Of a stretch of DNA of 64,000 nucleotides, positions 25,307 to 34,493 are shown one piece after another. The stretch is taken from NCBI RefSeq assembly GCF_006716095.1, contig NZ_VFOK01000001.1, forward strand, positions 2,759,375 through 2,823,374. Reading direction: 5' to 3'. Position 1 is the stretch's first letter, and the number at the start of each line of letters is the position of its first letter. Below the pieces are notes generated by a model. That model worked only from the letters and a program-made list of their open reading frames with translations, did not search any database and was not told the origin of the DNA. The DNA is from Barrientosiimonas humi. GTDB taxonomy: Bacteria > Actinomycetota > Actinomycetes > Actinomycetales > Dermatophilaceae. Position numbers and translations under genes: made by a program.

Positions 25307-27096
25307 GCCTGCACCCGCCCACCGGCCGAGGCGAACCGCGCCGCCTGCAGGCGGAACATCCGGGCGTAGTCGCCGTCGCGGGCGAGCAGCTCCTCGTGCG
25401 AACCGTCCTCGACGATGCCGTCGGGGCCGAGCACGACGATGCGCTCGGCGTGCCGCACGCTGGACAGCCGGTGGCTGACCAGGACCGTCGTGACGCCGCG
25501 GGTGACCTGCAGGAACCGGTCGAAGATCTGCGCCTCGGCCCGCACGTCGAGGGCCGCGGTCGGCTCGTCGAGCACCAGCACCCCGGCGCCGCGGCGCACG
25601 GCGAGCAGCGCCCGCGCGAGGGCGACCCGTTGCCACTGACCGCCGGAAAGGTCTGTGCCACCGGCATATCCGGGGTCGAGCACGGTGTCCCAGTCGCCGC
25701 CGACGCGCCCCAGCACGTCCTCGCCCGCGGCGTCGGCGAGCGCCTCCTCGAACGCGCCGGGCTCGCGGCCTTCGGACATCGTCACGTTGTCGCGCAGCGA
25801 CAGGTGGTAGCGCACGAACTCCTGGAAGATCACCGCCACCCGACGGCGTACGTCGTCGGCGGCGGCCGGGTCGAGCCCGTCGATGCGCACGGTCCCCGCG
25901 TCGGGTGGGTAGAGCCCGCACAGGAGCTTGATCAGCGTCGACTTGCCGACGCCGTTGACGCCGACGATCGCGACTGACTGCCCCGCCGGGACGTGCAGGT
26001 CGAGCCCGCGCAGGGTGGGCTCGGTGCGCGAGGGGTAGGTGAACGTCACGTCGTCGAGGTCGACGCGCGCGGCACCGCGTCCGGCGGCGCTCGCCGCGGT
26101 CGTGAGGGCCGGCAGGCCGGCTGCGCCCCCGACGAGCTCTGCCAGCCGCAGCTCGGTCTCGCGGGCCCGCCCGCTGCGCACGCTCTGGTCGCCCAGGGCG
26201 CCGAAGGAGGCCAGCCCGTCGATGCCCTGGACGATCGTCACCACCGCTCCGACGCCGACGGCCCCGACCCAGGCGTCGCGCACCAGCCACGCCAGCGCGG
26301 CAGCGATGCCCGCCGAGAGCAGCACGGCCCCCGCGAGGGACCGCCGCATCGCACCGCGTCGGGCGCGAATGCTGTTGTCGTTCACCGCTTCCCAGGTGCG
26401 TGCGTACTCCCCCAGCAGCCACGGGGTGAGCCCGAACAGGCGCACCTCCTTGGCCGCGTCACGGACCGTCAACCGCTGGAACAGATAGCGGGCGCGGCGT
26501 CGCTCGACCGAGCTCTCGGTGAGCAGCTCTCGGTTGACGACGTCGATGTAGCTGGTGAACAGGTGCCCCTGCACCAGCTGCGCCAGCAGCACCCCGAGGG
26601 CGATCCACCACGACCACGAGGCGACGACCACCAGGGCGGCCACGCCCGTCGCGCGGATGGCGAGCACCCGCCAGACCGAGCCGATCTCCTGCAGCCCCAC
26701 CGCGGAGCGCACGTGCTCGGTGAGCGCGGCCACCCGGCCGGCCTGCTGCGGGTCCTCCAGGTGGCCGATGCCGTGCGGCGCCAGCGCGGCCTCGGCGATC
26801 ATCCGGTGCCGCTGCTCGGTGAGCCGCACCTGGTGCACCGCCCCGACCGCGTCGAGCGCGGCCATCGCGACGGGCTGGGTGATCATCCCGGCGACGACCA
26901 GCGCGAGCCAGGTCCAGACCGGGTCGCCGTCGACCACCGCGGTGACCAGCCGACCGGTCGCGACCATCGTGGCGAACGACGCCACCGCCGCGAGCACGAC
27001 CAGCCCCGGGCCCACCACCGTGCCGAGCGGGTACGCCCGCCGCGCGTGCCGCCAGAACGTCACCTCGCGCTGCCACCGCTGAGTCGTCTGCGTCAT
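25303..27096 (-). CDS. ABC exporter half-transporter (first of a pair)
   Basis: A 597-residue protein with about six membrane segments (residues about 25-320) and an ATPase domain. Walker A is GVNGVGKST, the signature is LSGGQWQR and Walker B is VLVLDEPTAALD, with the VSHRLSS switch. The start is the ATG at 27096, preceded by GGGGGAGG with good spacing; the longer open frame upstream is out of the leader. It is transcribed away from the winged-helix regulator across a 76-bp gap that holds inverted repeats. It is the partner of the following half-transporter. Confidence 0.9.
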   Translation of the reverse strand: MTQTTQRWQREVTFWRHARRAYPLGTVVGPGLVVLAAVASFATMVATGRLVTAVVDGDPVWTWLALVVAGMITQPVAMAALDAVGAVHQVRLTEQRHRMIAEAALAPHGIGHLEDPQQAGRVAALTEHVRSAVGLQEIGSVWRVLAIRATGVAALVVVASWSWWIALGVLLAQLVQGHLFTSYIDVVNRELLTESSVERRRARYLFQRLTVRDAAKEVRLFGLTPWLLGEYARTWEAVNDNSIRARRGAMRRSLAGAVLLSAGIAAALAWLVRDAWVGAVGVGAVVTIVQGIDGLASFGALGDQSVRSGRARETELRLAELVGGAAGLPALTTAASAAGRGAARVDLDDVTFTYPSRTEPTLRGLDLHVPAGQSVAIVGVNGVGKSTLIKLLCGLYPPDAGTVRIDGLDPAAADDVRRRVAVIFQEFVRYHLSLRDNVTMSEGREPGAFEEALADAAGEDVLGRVGGDWDTVLDPGYAGGTDLSGGQWQRVALARALLAVRRGAGVLVLDEPTAALDVRAEAQIFDRFLQVTRGVTTVLVSHRLSSVRHAERIVVLGPDGIVEDGSHEELLARDGDYARMFRLQAARFASAGGRVQA

Positions 27097-27131
27097 CTGC
27101 CTCCCCCTTCGTCGCCGTCGCGGCGACGCTA

Positions 27132-27172
27132 GAAGTCGACCTACTTCGACGACAAGACAATATGCTGAGTAG
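27132..27172. promoter_or_regulatory. Divergent control region: inverted repeats and -10 for the regulator gene
   Basis: The arms GAAGT (27132-27136) and ACTTC (27143-27147) form an inverted repeat. CTACT (27141-27145) and AGTAG (27168-27172) form a wider one. TATGCT (27161-27166) is a good -10 placed 7 nt before the GTG start, which would give a leaderless message. The symmetry suggests the operator of the regulator, covering both its own promoter and that of the ABC pair. Confidence 0.5.
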
Positions 27173-27808
27173 GTGACGACGCACCCCGAACCGCCCGACG
27201 AGCAGGTCATCACCGACCCCGAGGTCGCCCGCCTGCTGTCCCGCCGACAGGCCGCGCTGCACGTGAGCTCCTTTCTGGATCAAGACCGGTCGATCGCCGA
27301 GTCGGCCGCGCGGCTCGAGCGGCCCATCGGCCAGGTGCACCACTGGGTGCACCGGCTGGTCGCGGCCGGCGTCCTGCGCGTCGTCGAGGTGGTGCCCCGG
27401 GCCGGGCGTCCGATCAAGCGCTACCGCGCGGTCGCCCGCTCGTTCCGGCTCCCGGCCGCGCTGGTGCCGCCCGAGCACTACGAGCAGCAGATGGCCTTGA
27501 TCAACCGTGAGGTCGTCGATGCCGTCGCATCGGTCGCCGACATGCCCAACCAGGACCTCACGATCCGCCTTGGCGAGAGCGGACAGGTGTCGTTCAACCG
27601 TCTCTCCGACCGCGGGGTGGCGTCGTCGCTGCACTCGCTGCAGACCTCGATGGGCGGCCTGTTCCTCACCGAGGAGCAGGCCGACGAGCTGTGGTCCGAG
27701 CTCGACGCGCTGCGGCAGAGGTGGGCCGAGGCCGGCCACGACCGCGGCACGCCCGGCACGGTCCCCTACCTGGTCCAGCTCACGATGGTCCCGCGCCCCG
27801 AGCGCTGA
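27173..27808 (+). CDS. Winged-helix transcriptional regulator, ArsR/MarR-like
   Basis: A 211-residue protein. Residues about 20-95 fit a winged helix: SRRQAALHVSSFL, then SIAESAARLERPIGQVHHWVHRLVAAGVL as the recognition region, and VVPRAGRPIKRYRAV as the wing. The C-terminal half (about 100-211) is not recognised and may sense a ligand or dimerise. It is divergent from the ABC exporter pair, the usual position of a repressor of an efflux system. The GTG start is directly downstream of a -10-like TATGCT. Confidence 0.8.
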   Translation: MTTHPEPPDEQVITDPEVARLLSRRQAALHVSSFLDQDRSIAESAARLERPIGQVHHWVHRLVAAGVLRVVEVVPRAGRPIKRYRAVARSFRLPAALVPPEHYEQQMALINREVVDAVASVADMPNQDLTIRLGESGQVSFNRLSDRGVASSLHSLQTSMGGLFLTEEQADELWSELDALRQRWAEAGHDRGTPGTVPYLVQLTMVPRPER

Positions 27809-27811
27809 GCC

Positions 27812-29605
27812 TCAGCCGGCGAGCCCGTAGACCAGCACCGAGTAGGGCGCGATGCTGACCCGCACCCGCGTCTGGCCGTTCTCCTCGAACGCGTCGGCGT
27901 CGCTGCCGAGGTCGCCGTAGTCGTCGCTGTAGATCTTCGCGTCGCTGTTGACGAGCAGCCGCCAGCGTCCGCCGGCGGGCACCGGCACGACGACGTCGCG
28001 CCGCTCCTGGGCCGAGGCGTTGACCACCACGAGCACGTCGTCGCCGGGTCCGCCCTGCGCGCGCCGGACGTACGCCATCAGCTTGGCCTGGTCGTCGAGC
28101 AGCGTCACTGCGGTCTGCTGGCCGCGCAGACCCGCGCTGGCGCCGGATGCGTTGCGGCGCAACCGGATCAGGTCGGCGTAGAGCCGCTCGATGCCGTGGT
28201 AGGTCTCCTTGAGCGACCATTCCAGCGGCACGTCGTCGCGGAACCACTCGTCCTCGAGGAACTCCTGTCCCTGGAAGAGCATCGGCACGCCCGGGCTGGT
28301 GAGGGCGAGCGCGGCGCCGAGGGTCGAGCGCTTGCGGGCGTGCCAGGCCCGCGGGTCGTTCCCGTCGATCTCCTCGGGGAGGCGCGCCTTGCCGTTGGCC
28401 ACCTCGTCGTGCGACTCGGTGTAGACGACCCGCTGGAACGCGTCGTCGTTGTAGCGGGTGGTGACCGCCTCGGCCAGCGAGCCCATCGAGCGGCTGCCGT
28501 CGTCGAGCGCCTTCATCGCCGACCGCACCGGGTGCACGAACGCGCCGTCCCACTGGGTGTGGAACCCGGCGCCGTCGCCGCGGGTGATCTCGGGCTTGCG
28601 CTGCATGTCCTCGGCGATGAACACCACGTCCGAGAACTGTTGCTGCAGAGCGGAGTTCACGTCGTGCATGAGCGACCAGCCCTCGGGCAGGTCGCGCCCG
28701 CCGCCGTCGACGCTGCGGATGTAGGGCGTCATGTCCCAGCGCAGCCCGTCGACGTGGAAGTCGCGCAGCCACGACTGGGCGTTGTCGAAGATGAACTGCC
28801 GCACCTCGGCGCGGCCGTAGTCGGGGCGGGTGTCGCCCCACGGCGTGCTGGACCGGTCGTCGTTGAAGAAGTAGATCCCGCCCTTGCCGTTCTCGCTCCA
28901 CCCGTCGAACTGCCACAGGTCGAGGTCGCTCGGGCCGAGGTGGTTGTAGACGACGTCGAGGATCACCGCGATGCCGCGTCGGTGCGCTTCTCGCACAAAG
29001 GTTTTCAGCGCGTCCGGCCCGCCGTAGACCGACTCGACCGCGAAGATGTGCGCGGGGTTGTAGCCCCACGACCGGTCGCCGGCGAACTCCATGATCGGCA
29101 TGACGTGCACCGCGCTCACGCCCAGCGCGACGAGGTGGTCGAACTTGCTGAAGGCCAGCGCGAACGTGCCGGGCCGGTTCGGGTCCTCGGTGAAGAACGA
29201 GCCGATGTGCAGCTCGTAGATCACCAGGTCGTCCATCGGCGGAGCCGCGAAATCGTCGCCCTGCCAGTCGAACTCGGCGTGGTCGTAGACGACTCCGTTG
29301 CCGACGGAGGAGGTGACGCGGCGGGCGTACGGGTCGATCTTGCTGAGCTGCTGGCCGCCCGCGCCGGTCAGCCGGAACTTGTACTCCGCGCCGCTCGTGA
29401 CGCCCGGCACGTCGACCGACCACCGCCCGCCGTCCTCGCGCTGCAGCGGCACCGGCCGCTCGTCCCAGCCGGTGAAGTCGCCGACGACCGAGACGTCCTG
29501 CGCGAACGGTGCCCAGACCCGGAAGGTCGTGCCCCCGTCGTACGTCGTCGCGCCCATCCCGGGACGCGTGCTCGCAGCGCTGGTCTCACCGGGGTTCTGG
29601 CTCAT
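27812..29605 (-). CDS. GH13 alpha-glucan enzyme with N-terminal CBM48-like domain (branching-enzyme-like)
   Basis: A 597-residue protein. An E-set/CBM48-like domain (about 25-115) begins with FRVWAPFAQDVSVVGDF. The GH13 barrel has DVVYNHLG (region I), GLRWDMTP (nucleophile Asp about 291), FIAED (acid/base Glu about 332) and TESHDEV (region IV). All three catalytic carboxylates are present. The sequence resembles GlgB/TreZ-type enzymes but is shorter than classical GlgB. Candidate reactions are 1,4-alpha-glucan branching or alpha-glucan hydrolysis. It ends 4 bp from the regulator gene and converges on it. Confidence 0.8.
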   Translation of the reverse strand: MSQNPGETSAASTRPGMGATTYDGGTTFRVWAPFAQDVSVVGDFTGWDERPVPLQREDGGRWSVDVPGVTSGAEYKFRLTGAGGQQLSKIDPYARRVTSSVGNGVVYDHAEFDWQGDDFAAPPMDDLVIYELHIGSFFTEDPNRPGTFALAFSKFDHLVALGVSAVHVMPIMEFAGDRSWGYNPAHIFAVESVYGGPDALKTFVREAHRRGIAVILDVVYNHLGPSDLDLWQFDGWSENGKGGIYFFNDDRSSTPWGDTRPDYGRAEVRQFIFDNAQSWLRDFHVDGLRWDMTPYIRSVDGGGRDLPEGWSLMHDVNSALQQQFSDVVFIAEDMQRKPEITRGDGAGFHTQWDGAFVHPVRSAMKALDDGSRSMGSLAEAVTTRYNDDAFQRVVYTESHDEVANGKARLPEEIDGNDPRAWHARKRSTLGAALALTSPGVPMLFQGQEFLEDEWFRDDVPLEWSLKETYHGIERLYADLIRLRRNASGASAGLRGQQTAVTLLDDQAKLMAYVRRAQGGPGDDVLVVVNASAQERRDVVVPVPAGGRWRLLVNSDAKIYSDDYGDLGSDADAFEENGQTRVRVSIAPYSVLVYGLAG

Positions 29606-29626
29606 GGTCGGCCACGCTAGTGGCGC

Positions 29627-30838
29627 TCAGGCCAGGTAGGACGCCCAGCCCTCGCTCGGCGCGCTGCCGAGCTTGCGCAGCTTCTTCAGCACCTCCGGGT
29701 CCTGCAGGTCGAGCCAGTCGCACAGCTGCCGGAAGGACACCAGCCGGGTGTCGGGCTCGGCGGCCATCTGGCCCATGACCTCCTCGACGGCCTCCATGTA
29801 GATGCCGCCGTTCCAGTTCTCGAAGTGGTTGCCGATGACCAGCGGCGACCGGTTGCCGTCGTAGGAGCGGCGGAACCCGGCCATGAACGAGTCGACCGTC
29901 TGCTTCTTCCACTTCGGGCGCTGCGCCTTGTCGCCGTTGACGTCGCCCGACTGGTTGGCGAGGAAGTTGTAGTCCATCGCGATCACCTCGCGGTCGGACC
30001 CCGGCATGGGCACGGCCTGCAGCGACAGGTCCCAGATGCCCTCGACCTTCTTCGGCCAGGTGGGGTAGCGCGCGCCGCTGGAGTCGTAGCGCCAGCCCAG
30101 CTCGGCCGCGGCCTTGCGCAGGTTGTCGACGCCCTCGAGGCAGGGCGCGCGCCCGCCGACGAGCTCCTTCTCGTAGTCGAACGGCAGCGCCGGCAGGTCG
30201 GTGATCCCGGTGTTCGTGCGCCAGGTCTTGACGAACTTCTTGGCCTGCTCGATCTCGGACTTCCAGTCCTCGACCGACCAGCTCGCCACGCCCTTCTCGC
30301 CGCAGAAGTGGCCGTTGAAGTGGGTGCCGATCTCGTGGCCCGCGAGCCAGGCCTTGCCGATCTGCTCGATCGTGCTGCGCACGAACCGGTCGGGGAAGTA
30401 GCCGATGTCGGACGCGCCCTGCTTCTTGCGCGGCGGGGAGTAGAGCATCTTCTTGCCGCCGGGGAGGAAGTAGATCCCGGTGAGGAAGTACGTCATCGAC
30501 GCGCCGTGCCGCTTGGCCACCTGCTGGAAGTGGCTGTTGAGCTTCAGGGAGGTCTCGCCGCCGCCGTCCCAGGAGATCACGACGAACTGCGGCGGCTTCT
30601 CGCCCGGCTTCAGCCGGGTCCAGCGCGGCTGGTGCGGCTGCGGGCCCGTGTCGGACGTCGACCCGTCGCCGATCGGCTTGCCCGCCGGCCGGGTCGTCGT
30701 GGTGGTGCTCGGCGGCTTGCGGCCGCCGCCGGTCTCTCCGGCCGAGACCGGCTCCTCCTTCTCCGAGCTGCAGCCGGCCAGCAGCGCCGCGCCGGCCAGC
30801 CCGCCTCCGATCACGGTGCGACGTCGAACGTCGGTCAT
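29627..30838 (-). CDS. Polysaccharide-deacetylase-like secreted lipoprotein
   Basis: A 403-residue protein. The N-terminus MTDVRRRTVIGGGLAGAALLAGC has twin arginines and a lipobox (Cys23), so it is probably exported by Tat and lipidated. A Thr/Pro-rich linker leads to a catalytic region with VVISWDGGGE (the Asp site) and HEIGTHFNGHFCG (the His-box), as in carbohydrate esterase family 4 proteins. The family usually removes acetyl groups from polysaccharides; the details here differ from NodB. The start is chosen at the ATG at 30838, with GGGGGAG 7 nt ahead. Confidence 0.75.
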   Translation of the reverse strand: MTDVRRRTVIGGGLAGAALLAGCSSEKEEPVSAGETGGGRKPPSTTTTTRPAGKPIGDGSTSDTGPQPHQPRWTRLKPGEKPPQFVVISWDGGGETSLKLNSHFQQVAKRHGASMTYFLTGIYFLPGGKKMLYSPPRKKQGASDIGYFPDRFVRSTIEQIGKAWLAGHEIGTHFNGHFCGEKGVASWSVEDWKSEIEQAKKFVKTWRTNTGITDLPALPFDYEKELVGGRAPCLEGVDNLRKAAAELGWRYDSSGARYPTWPKKVEGIWDLSLQAVPMPGSDREVIAMDYNFLANQSGDVNGDKAQRPKWKKQTVDSFMAGFRRSYDGNRSPLVIGNHFENWNGGIYMEAVEEVMGQMAAEPDTRLVSFRQLCDWLDLQDPEVLKKLRKLGSAPSEGWASYLA

Positions 30839-31125
30839 GGTGCTCTCCCCCGTTGTCCCTGCGTCCCCATCGGTGCCGGGGACGCACTCCAGGGTCACCC
30901 AGACCACCCGCGGCAGGGGTTAACCGTGTCGGCATGTCGGATGACGAGTCGGCAACGGGACCCGGCCGAGGACGTACGCCAGGGTCGGGTGGGAGCCGAT
31001 CGGCGCCTTCGCGCGTCGCACGAGCAGCGGCGACCCCCGGTCCCGACGCCGCCACCCGTGAAAGACTCCCGGCGACGGGTGCCCGTGACGCCACGTCACG
31101 GGGGGACGCGAGCGAGGAGGGCCCT

Positions 31126-33018
31126 ATGGGGCGAGCACAACAGATCCGCGAGGCCGCGCAACAGATCGCGCAGGGCGGCGGGGTGCAGCAGGCCGTGCAG
31201 CAGGCGGTGCAGGGGGTGACGCAGCAGGCAGCCGAGCGGCTGCCCGGGGGGCTCGACCCCTCCGACTTCGCCACCGCGCGCACCCAGGGGTTCTCGACCG
31301 GCACGCGCATCGTGCAGCAGACGACCTCGCTGGAGAACGCCAGCGAGACGCTGAACCAGTCGAGCTACCAGCCTGGCCCGAACGGCGTGCTGCACGTCAT
31401 CACGCCGATGGTCATCCCCAAGGGCCGCCGGTTCGTCGGGATGCTCCCGGTGCTGGTGCTCGCGATCGTCGGCATCTTCGGCTTCGTGGCGCTGATCCCC
31501 ACCGACGGGCTCAACGTCGCGCTGTTCGGCCCGCACTACTGGGTCATCCTGCTGCTGCTCGCCGCGTTCCTGTGGTGGCGCCTCGGCATGGTGATGGTCC
31601 CCGAGGGGTGCCAGGCCCTGATCAGCCGCTTCGGCAAGGTCGAGAACCAGGTGGGCCCCGGTCTGGTGACGCTGTTCAACCCGTGGAAGCGGGTGTCGTA
31701 CATCGTCAACACGACGCGGGAGTACCCCTACAACGCGCCGATCCACCAGGCGCCGACCAAGAGCGGCGTGCAGGCGAGCGTCGACCTGTTCCTGCAGTTC
31801 CGGATCGTCGACCCGCGGCAGTTCATCTTCTCCCTCGGCGCGGTCCAGGGCTTCCAGGACAAGCTCAACAACGCGATCTCGGAGACCACCCGCTCGCTGA
31901 TCTACGAGCAGGAGGCCGCGGGCATCTACGACCTCGTCGGCGAGAGCACCCAGCGGCTGCTGGAACAGCTCAACACCCAGTTCGCGCCGGCCGTGGAGTT
32001 CACCCACGCCAACATCACGCACGCGGAGCCCTCCAGCCAGGAGTACCGGATGGACCTCGCCGCGCCCGAGATGGTGCGGGTGGCCAAGGAGGCCTACACC
32101 TACGAGTACGAGCTGCAGCTGAAGAAGGAGCAGAACGAGGGTGACCTCAACCGCGACCTCGCCTCGCTCAACGAGACGCTGAGCTCGATCCAGGCCGACA
32201 TCGCGAAGTACCAGGCGCAGATGGACACCGCGCTCGAGCGCGAGACCAACCGCGCGACGGCGATGGCGCGCCAGCGGTTCGTCGAGGCCGAGTCCGAGGC
32301 CAACGCCAACGCGGCGCTGCTCGAGGCGCAGGCGCTGGACATCCGCGCGATGAGCGCGGCCGAGGCGCCCGAGATCCTCGACTACCGGTACCAGCAGGAC
32401 CTGCTCGCCCGCCTCGAGCAGGTGCGCGACAGCCTCCCGCAGATGGTGCAGATCGGTGGTCAGGACGAGAGCGTCGACTACCTCAAGATCGCCCAGGGCC
32501 TCGTCGGTGGCGGCAGCGCCAACCTGTTCAGCGCCGAGGAGCTGGACCAGATCCGGCAGCGCCGCGACGAGATCTCCGCGCGCATCAGCTCGCGGGAGAG
32601 CTCGATCACCGAGCTGCTCAAGCCGCCAGAGACCCCGGAGATGGAGGAGCTGGCCGAACCCAGCAGCGACGAGGAGCTGCCGGGGGCCGAGCGGATGGAG
32701 GAGATCCGCCGCTCGGTGTCGGTCGACGAGCCGACCGGGGCCGGTACGCCCGAGCCGGCCGCCCAGCGTCCGGCACCTCGTGGACCGGGTGGCGCGAGCC
32801 CCGCACCGGCCGGGCCGGCGCCGGGCGGACCCCGCCCGGGTGCGGACGGCGTACGGCAGGCTCCGGCCACCGACCCGACCGCGGTGCCGATGGCCCAGGC
32901 CGGGGACCCGAACGCCACGCAGGGGCTGCGGCTCGGCGAGACTCCCCCGCCCCCGCCCCCGCCGCCGACCAACGACCGACACCGGCTTCCCGGCCAGGGT
33001 GAGGAGGGCCAGCGATGA
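31126..33018 (+). CDS. SPFH/band-7-domain membrane protein with proline-rich tail
   Basis: A 630-residue protein. A Gln/Ala-rich N-terminus is followed by two hydrophobic segments (about 104-123 and 137-152) and an SPFH domain (about 155-350) starting VPEGCQALISRFGKVENQ. A long coiled-coil comes next (about 350-460, with LKKEQNEGDLNRDLASLNE). The C-terminal 130 residues are rich in Pro, Gly and acidic residues. The domain resembles flotillin/stomatin scaffolds that organise membrane microdomains. GAGGAGGG before the ATG supports this start. The frame is open about 190 bp further upstream, but there is no ribosome site. Its stop overlaps the next start by 4 bp. Confidence 0.85.
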   Translation: MGRAQQIREAAQQIAQGGGVQQAVQQAVQGVTQQAAERLPGGLDPSDFATARTQGFSTGTRIVQQTTSLENASETLNQSSYQPGPNGVLHVITPMVIPKGRRFVGMLPVLVLAIVGIFGFVALIPTDGLNVALFGPHYWVILLLLAAFLWWRLGMVMVPEGCQALISRFGKVENQVGPGLVTLFNPWKRVSYIVNTTREYPYNAPIHQAPTKSGVQASVDLFLQFRIVDPRQFIFSLGAVQGFQDKLNNAISETTRSLIYEQEAAGIYDLVGESTQRLLEQLNTQFAPAVEFTHANITHAEPSSQEYRMDLAAPEMVRVAKEAYTYEYELQLKKEQNEGDLNRDLASLNETLSSIQADIAKYQAQMDTALERETNRATAMARQRFVEAESEANANAALLEAQALDIRAMSAAEAPEILDYRYQQDLLARLEQVRDSLPQMVQIGGQDESVDYLKIAQGLVGGGSANLFSAEELDQIRQRRDEISARISSRESSITELLKPPETPEMEELAEPSSDEELPGAERMEEIRRSVSVDEPTGAGTPEPAAQRPAPRGPGGASPAPAGPAPGGPRPGADGVRQAPATDPTAVPMAQAGDPNATQGLRLGETPPPPPPPPTNDRHRLPGQGEEGQR

Positions 33019-34397
33019 GCGCCCCGATGCAGGAGGAGATGGCCTCGCGTCCGCGCGGAATGTCATCGATCAAGGAGGCCCTGGGCAGCTGGGGTGACAT
33101 CCGCCAGCTGCTGCGCGGCGGCGACCAGGGTGCGATCGTGCCGGTCGTCATCCCCAAGGACGGCCGCGGCCTGCGCTGGCTGACGCTGGTCTGGATCGCG
33201 CTGTGGGCGTTCCTCAGCGCGGGCATCGCGACCACGACCGACGCCGACTGGGCAATGGTCCCACTGCTGCTGCTGGGTGTGCTGTCGCTCGCGGGCGCGG
33301 CGCTGTGGTGGTGGCGCTCCTCGATCATCGAGATCGAGGAGGGCACCGTCGGCGTGCTCACCAAGTTCGGCGCGATCTCGGGCCCGGGCCTCACGCCCGG
33401 TCGTCACTACCTGTGGCACCCGTGGGCGCGGGTGGCGTACGTCGTCGACGTCACCACCGAGATCCCTTACAACGCACCGGTGCTCGCGTGCCCGACGCAC
33501 GAGAACGTCCCGCTGAAGTCGATCGAGTTCTTCCTGAAGTTCCGGATCGTCGACGCGCTGCAGTTCGTGCAGCGCATCGGTGCCGGCAACTTCGACCTGG
33601 TGCTGTCGAACTCGGTGCAGGACGCCATCCGGCAGCGCTCGCGGCAGGTGCGCACCGAGCAGGCCTACGACCTGCGCGGCTCCGACGTGCAGGACATGCA
33701 GGACCTGCTCAACCGGCAGCTGGCCCGCTACGGCGTGCAGATCATGGGGTGCAACATCCCCGACGTGCAGCTGCCGACGCAGTACCGCCAGCACATCTCC
33801 ACGCGCGAGCGGGTGGCCAAGGAGCTGCAGGCCTACGAGAAGGAGTGGGACCTCACGCGCAAGCGCCGGGTCGACACCCTGCTCATGGACATCGAGCGCT
33901 CCAAGAAGGTCCGCGACGCCAAGGTCGTCGAGGTCAACGCCTCGCTGAACCAGGCCCGCAAGGACGTCGCCCAGATGCTCGAGGAGCAGGAGACCGAGGC
34001 GCAGAAGGTCAAGTACGAGATCGAGACCCGCGGCCGCACCAACCTGGTGGCCGCCCAGGGTGAGGCGCGGGCGCAGGAGCAGCTGGCGACGGCGTACCGC
34101 GACAACCGGGCCGTCCTCGGCTACGAGCTGGCCCGGCGTCGCCTCGACGTGGGCGCCCAGCTCGCGCAGCACGCGCCGCAGCCGGTCATCGTGCAGACCG
34201 ACGGCGGCGGCTCGGACAGCTCGGCGCTGTCCACCCTGCTGCTGGCGCAGATGCTGCCGCGGCTCGGCGAGCAGCAGTCCTCGACCCGGCCGAAGCCCCG
34301 GCAGGTCTCCTCCGAGACCGTCGACACCGCGCAGCAGGCGCTGACCGACGCGGCCAAGCAGATGATCGGCAACCGGTCGGGCGGCAAGCAGGGCTGA
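33015..34397 (+). CDS. Second SPFH/band-7-domain membrane protein
   Basis: A 460-residue protein with two hydrophobic segments (about 54-72 and 78-100) and an SPFH domain that begins IIEIEEGTVGVLTKFGAI. A coiled-coil follows (about 260-390). The C-terminus has a Ser/Gln-rich stretch and a basic tail (NRSGGKQG). It is related to the preceding gene product: both have VPVVIPK- or VITPMVIPK-type pre-TM motifs and YNAP motifs. The two may form a hetero-oligomeric ring. Translation is coupled (ATGA). Confidence 0.87.
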   Translation: MSAPMQEEMASRPRGMSSIKEALGSWGDIRQLLRGGDQGAIVPVVIPKDGRGLRWLTLVWIALWAFLSAGIATTTDADWAMVPLLLLGVLSLAGAALWWWRSSIIEIEEGTVGVLTKFGAISGPGLTPGRHYLWHPWARVAYVVDVTTEIPYNAPVLACPTHENVPLKSIEFFLKFRIVDALQFVQRIGAGNFDLVLSNSVQDAIRQRSRQVRTEQAYDLRGSDVQDMQDLLNRQLARYGVQIMGCNIPDVQLPTQYRQHISTRERVAKELQAYEKEWDLTRKRRVDTLLMDIERSKKVRDAKVVEVNASLNQARKDVAQMLEEQETEAQKVKYEIETRGRTNLVAAQGEARAQEQLATAYRDNRAVLGYELARRRLDVGAQLAQHAPQPVIVQTDGGGSDSSALSTLLLAQMLPRLGEQQSSTRPKPRQVSSETVDTAQQALTDAAKQMIGNRSGGKQG

Positions 34398-34415
34398 CCG
34401 CCGTACGTCCACGGC

Positions 34416-34454
34416 AACGACCCCCGTCCCTCACCGTGAGGGACGGGGGTCGTT
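34416..34454. terminator. Bidirectional transcription terminator between SPFH and LVIVD genes
   Basis: A perfect 18-bp stem (AACGACCCCCGTCCCTCA at 34416-34433 with its complement at 34437-34454) and a 3-nt loop lies between convergent genes, 18 bp after the SPFH stop and 40 bp before the LVIVD stop. There is no T-run, as is common in high-GC actinobacteria, but the strength and placement fit termination from both sides. Confidence 0.8.
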
Positions 34455-34493
34455 CGCCGTTGCCCGGCGAAGGGCCGGGCGAGCAGTGCCGGG

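Noticed and set aside
30934-31125. Longer N-terminus for the first SPFH protein
   Set aside because: The frame is open, but no ribosome site precedes the earlier ATG, while GAGGAGGG precedes the one at 31126.
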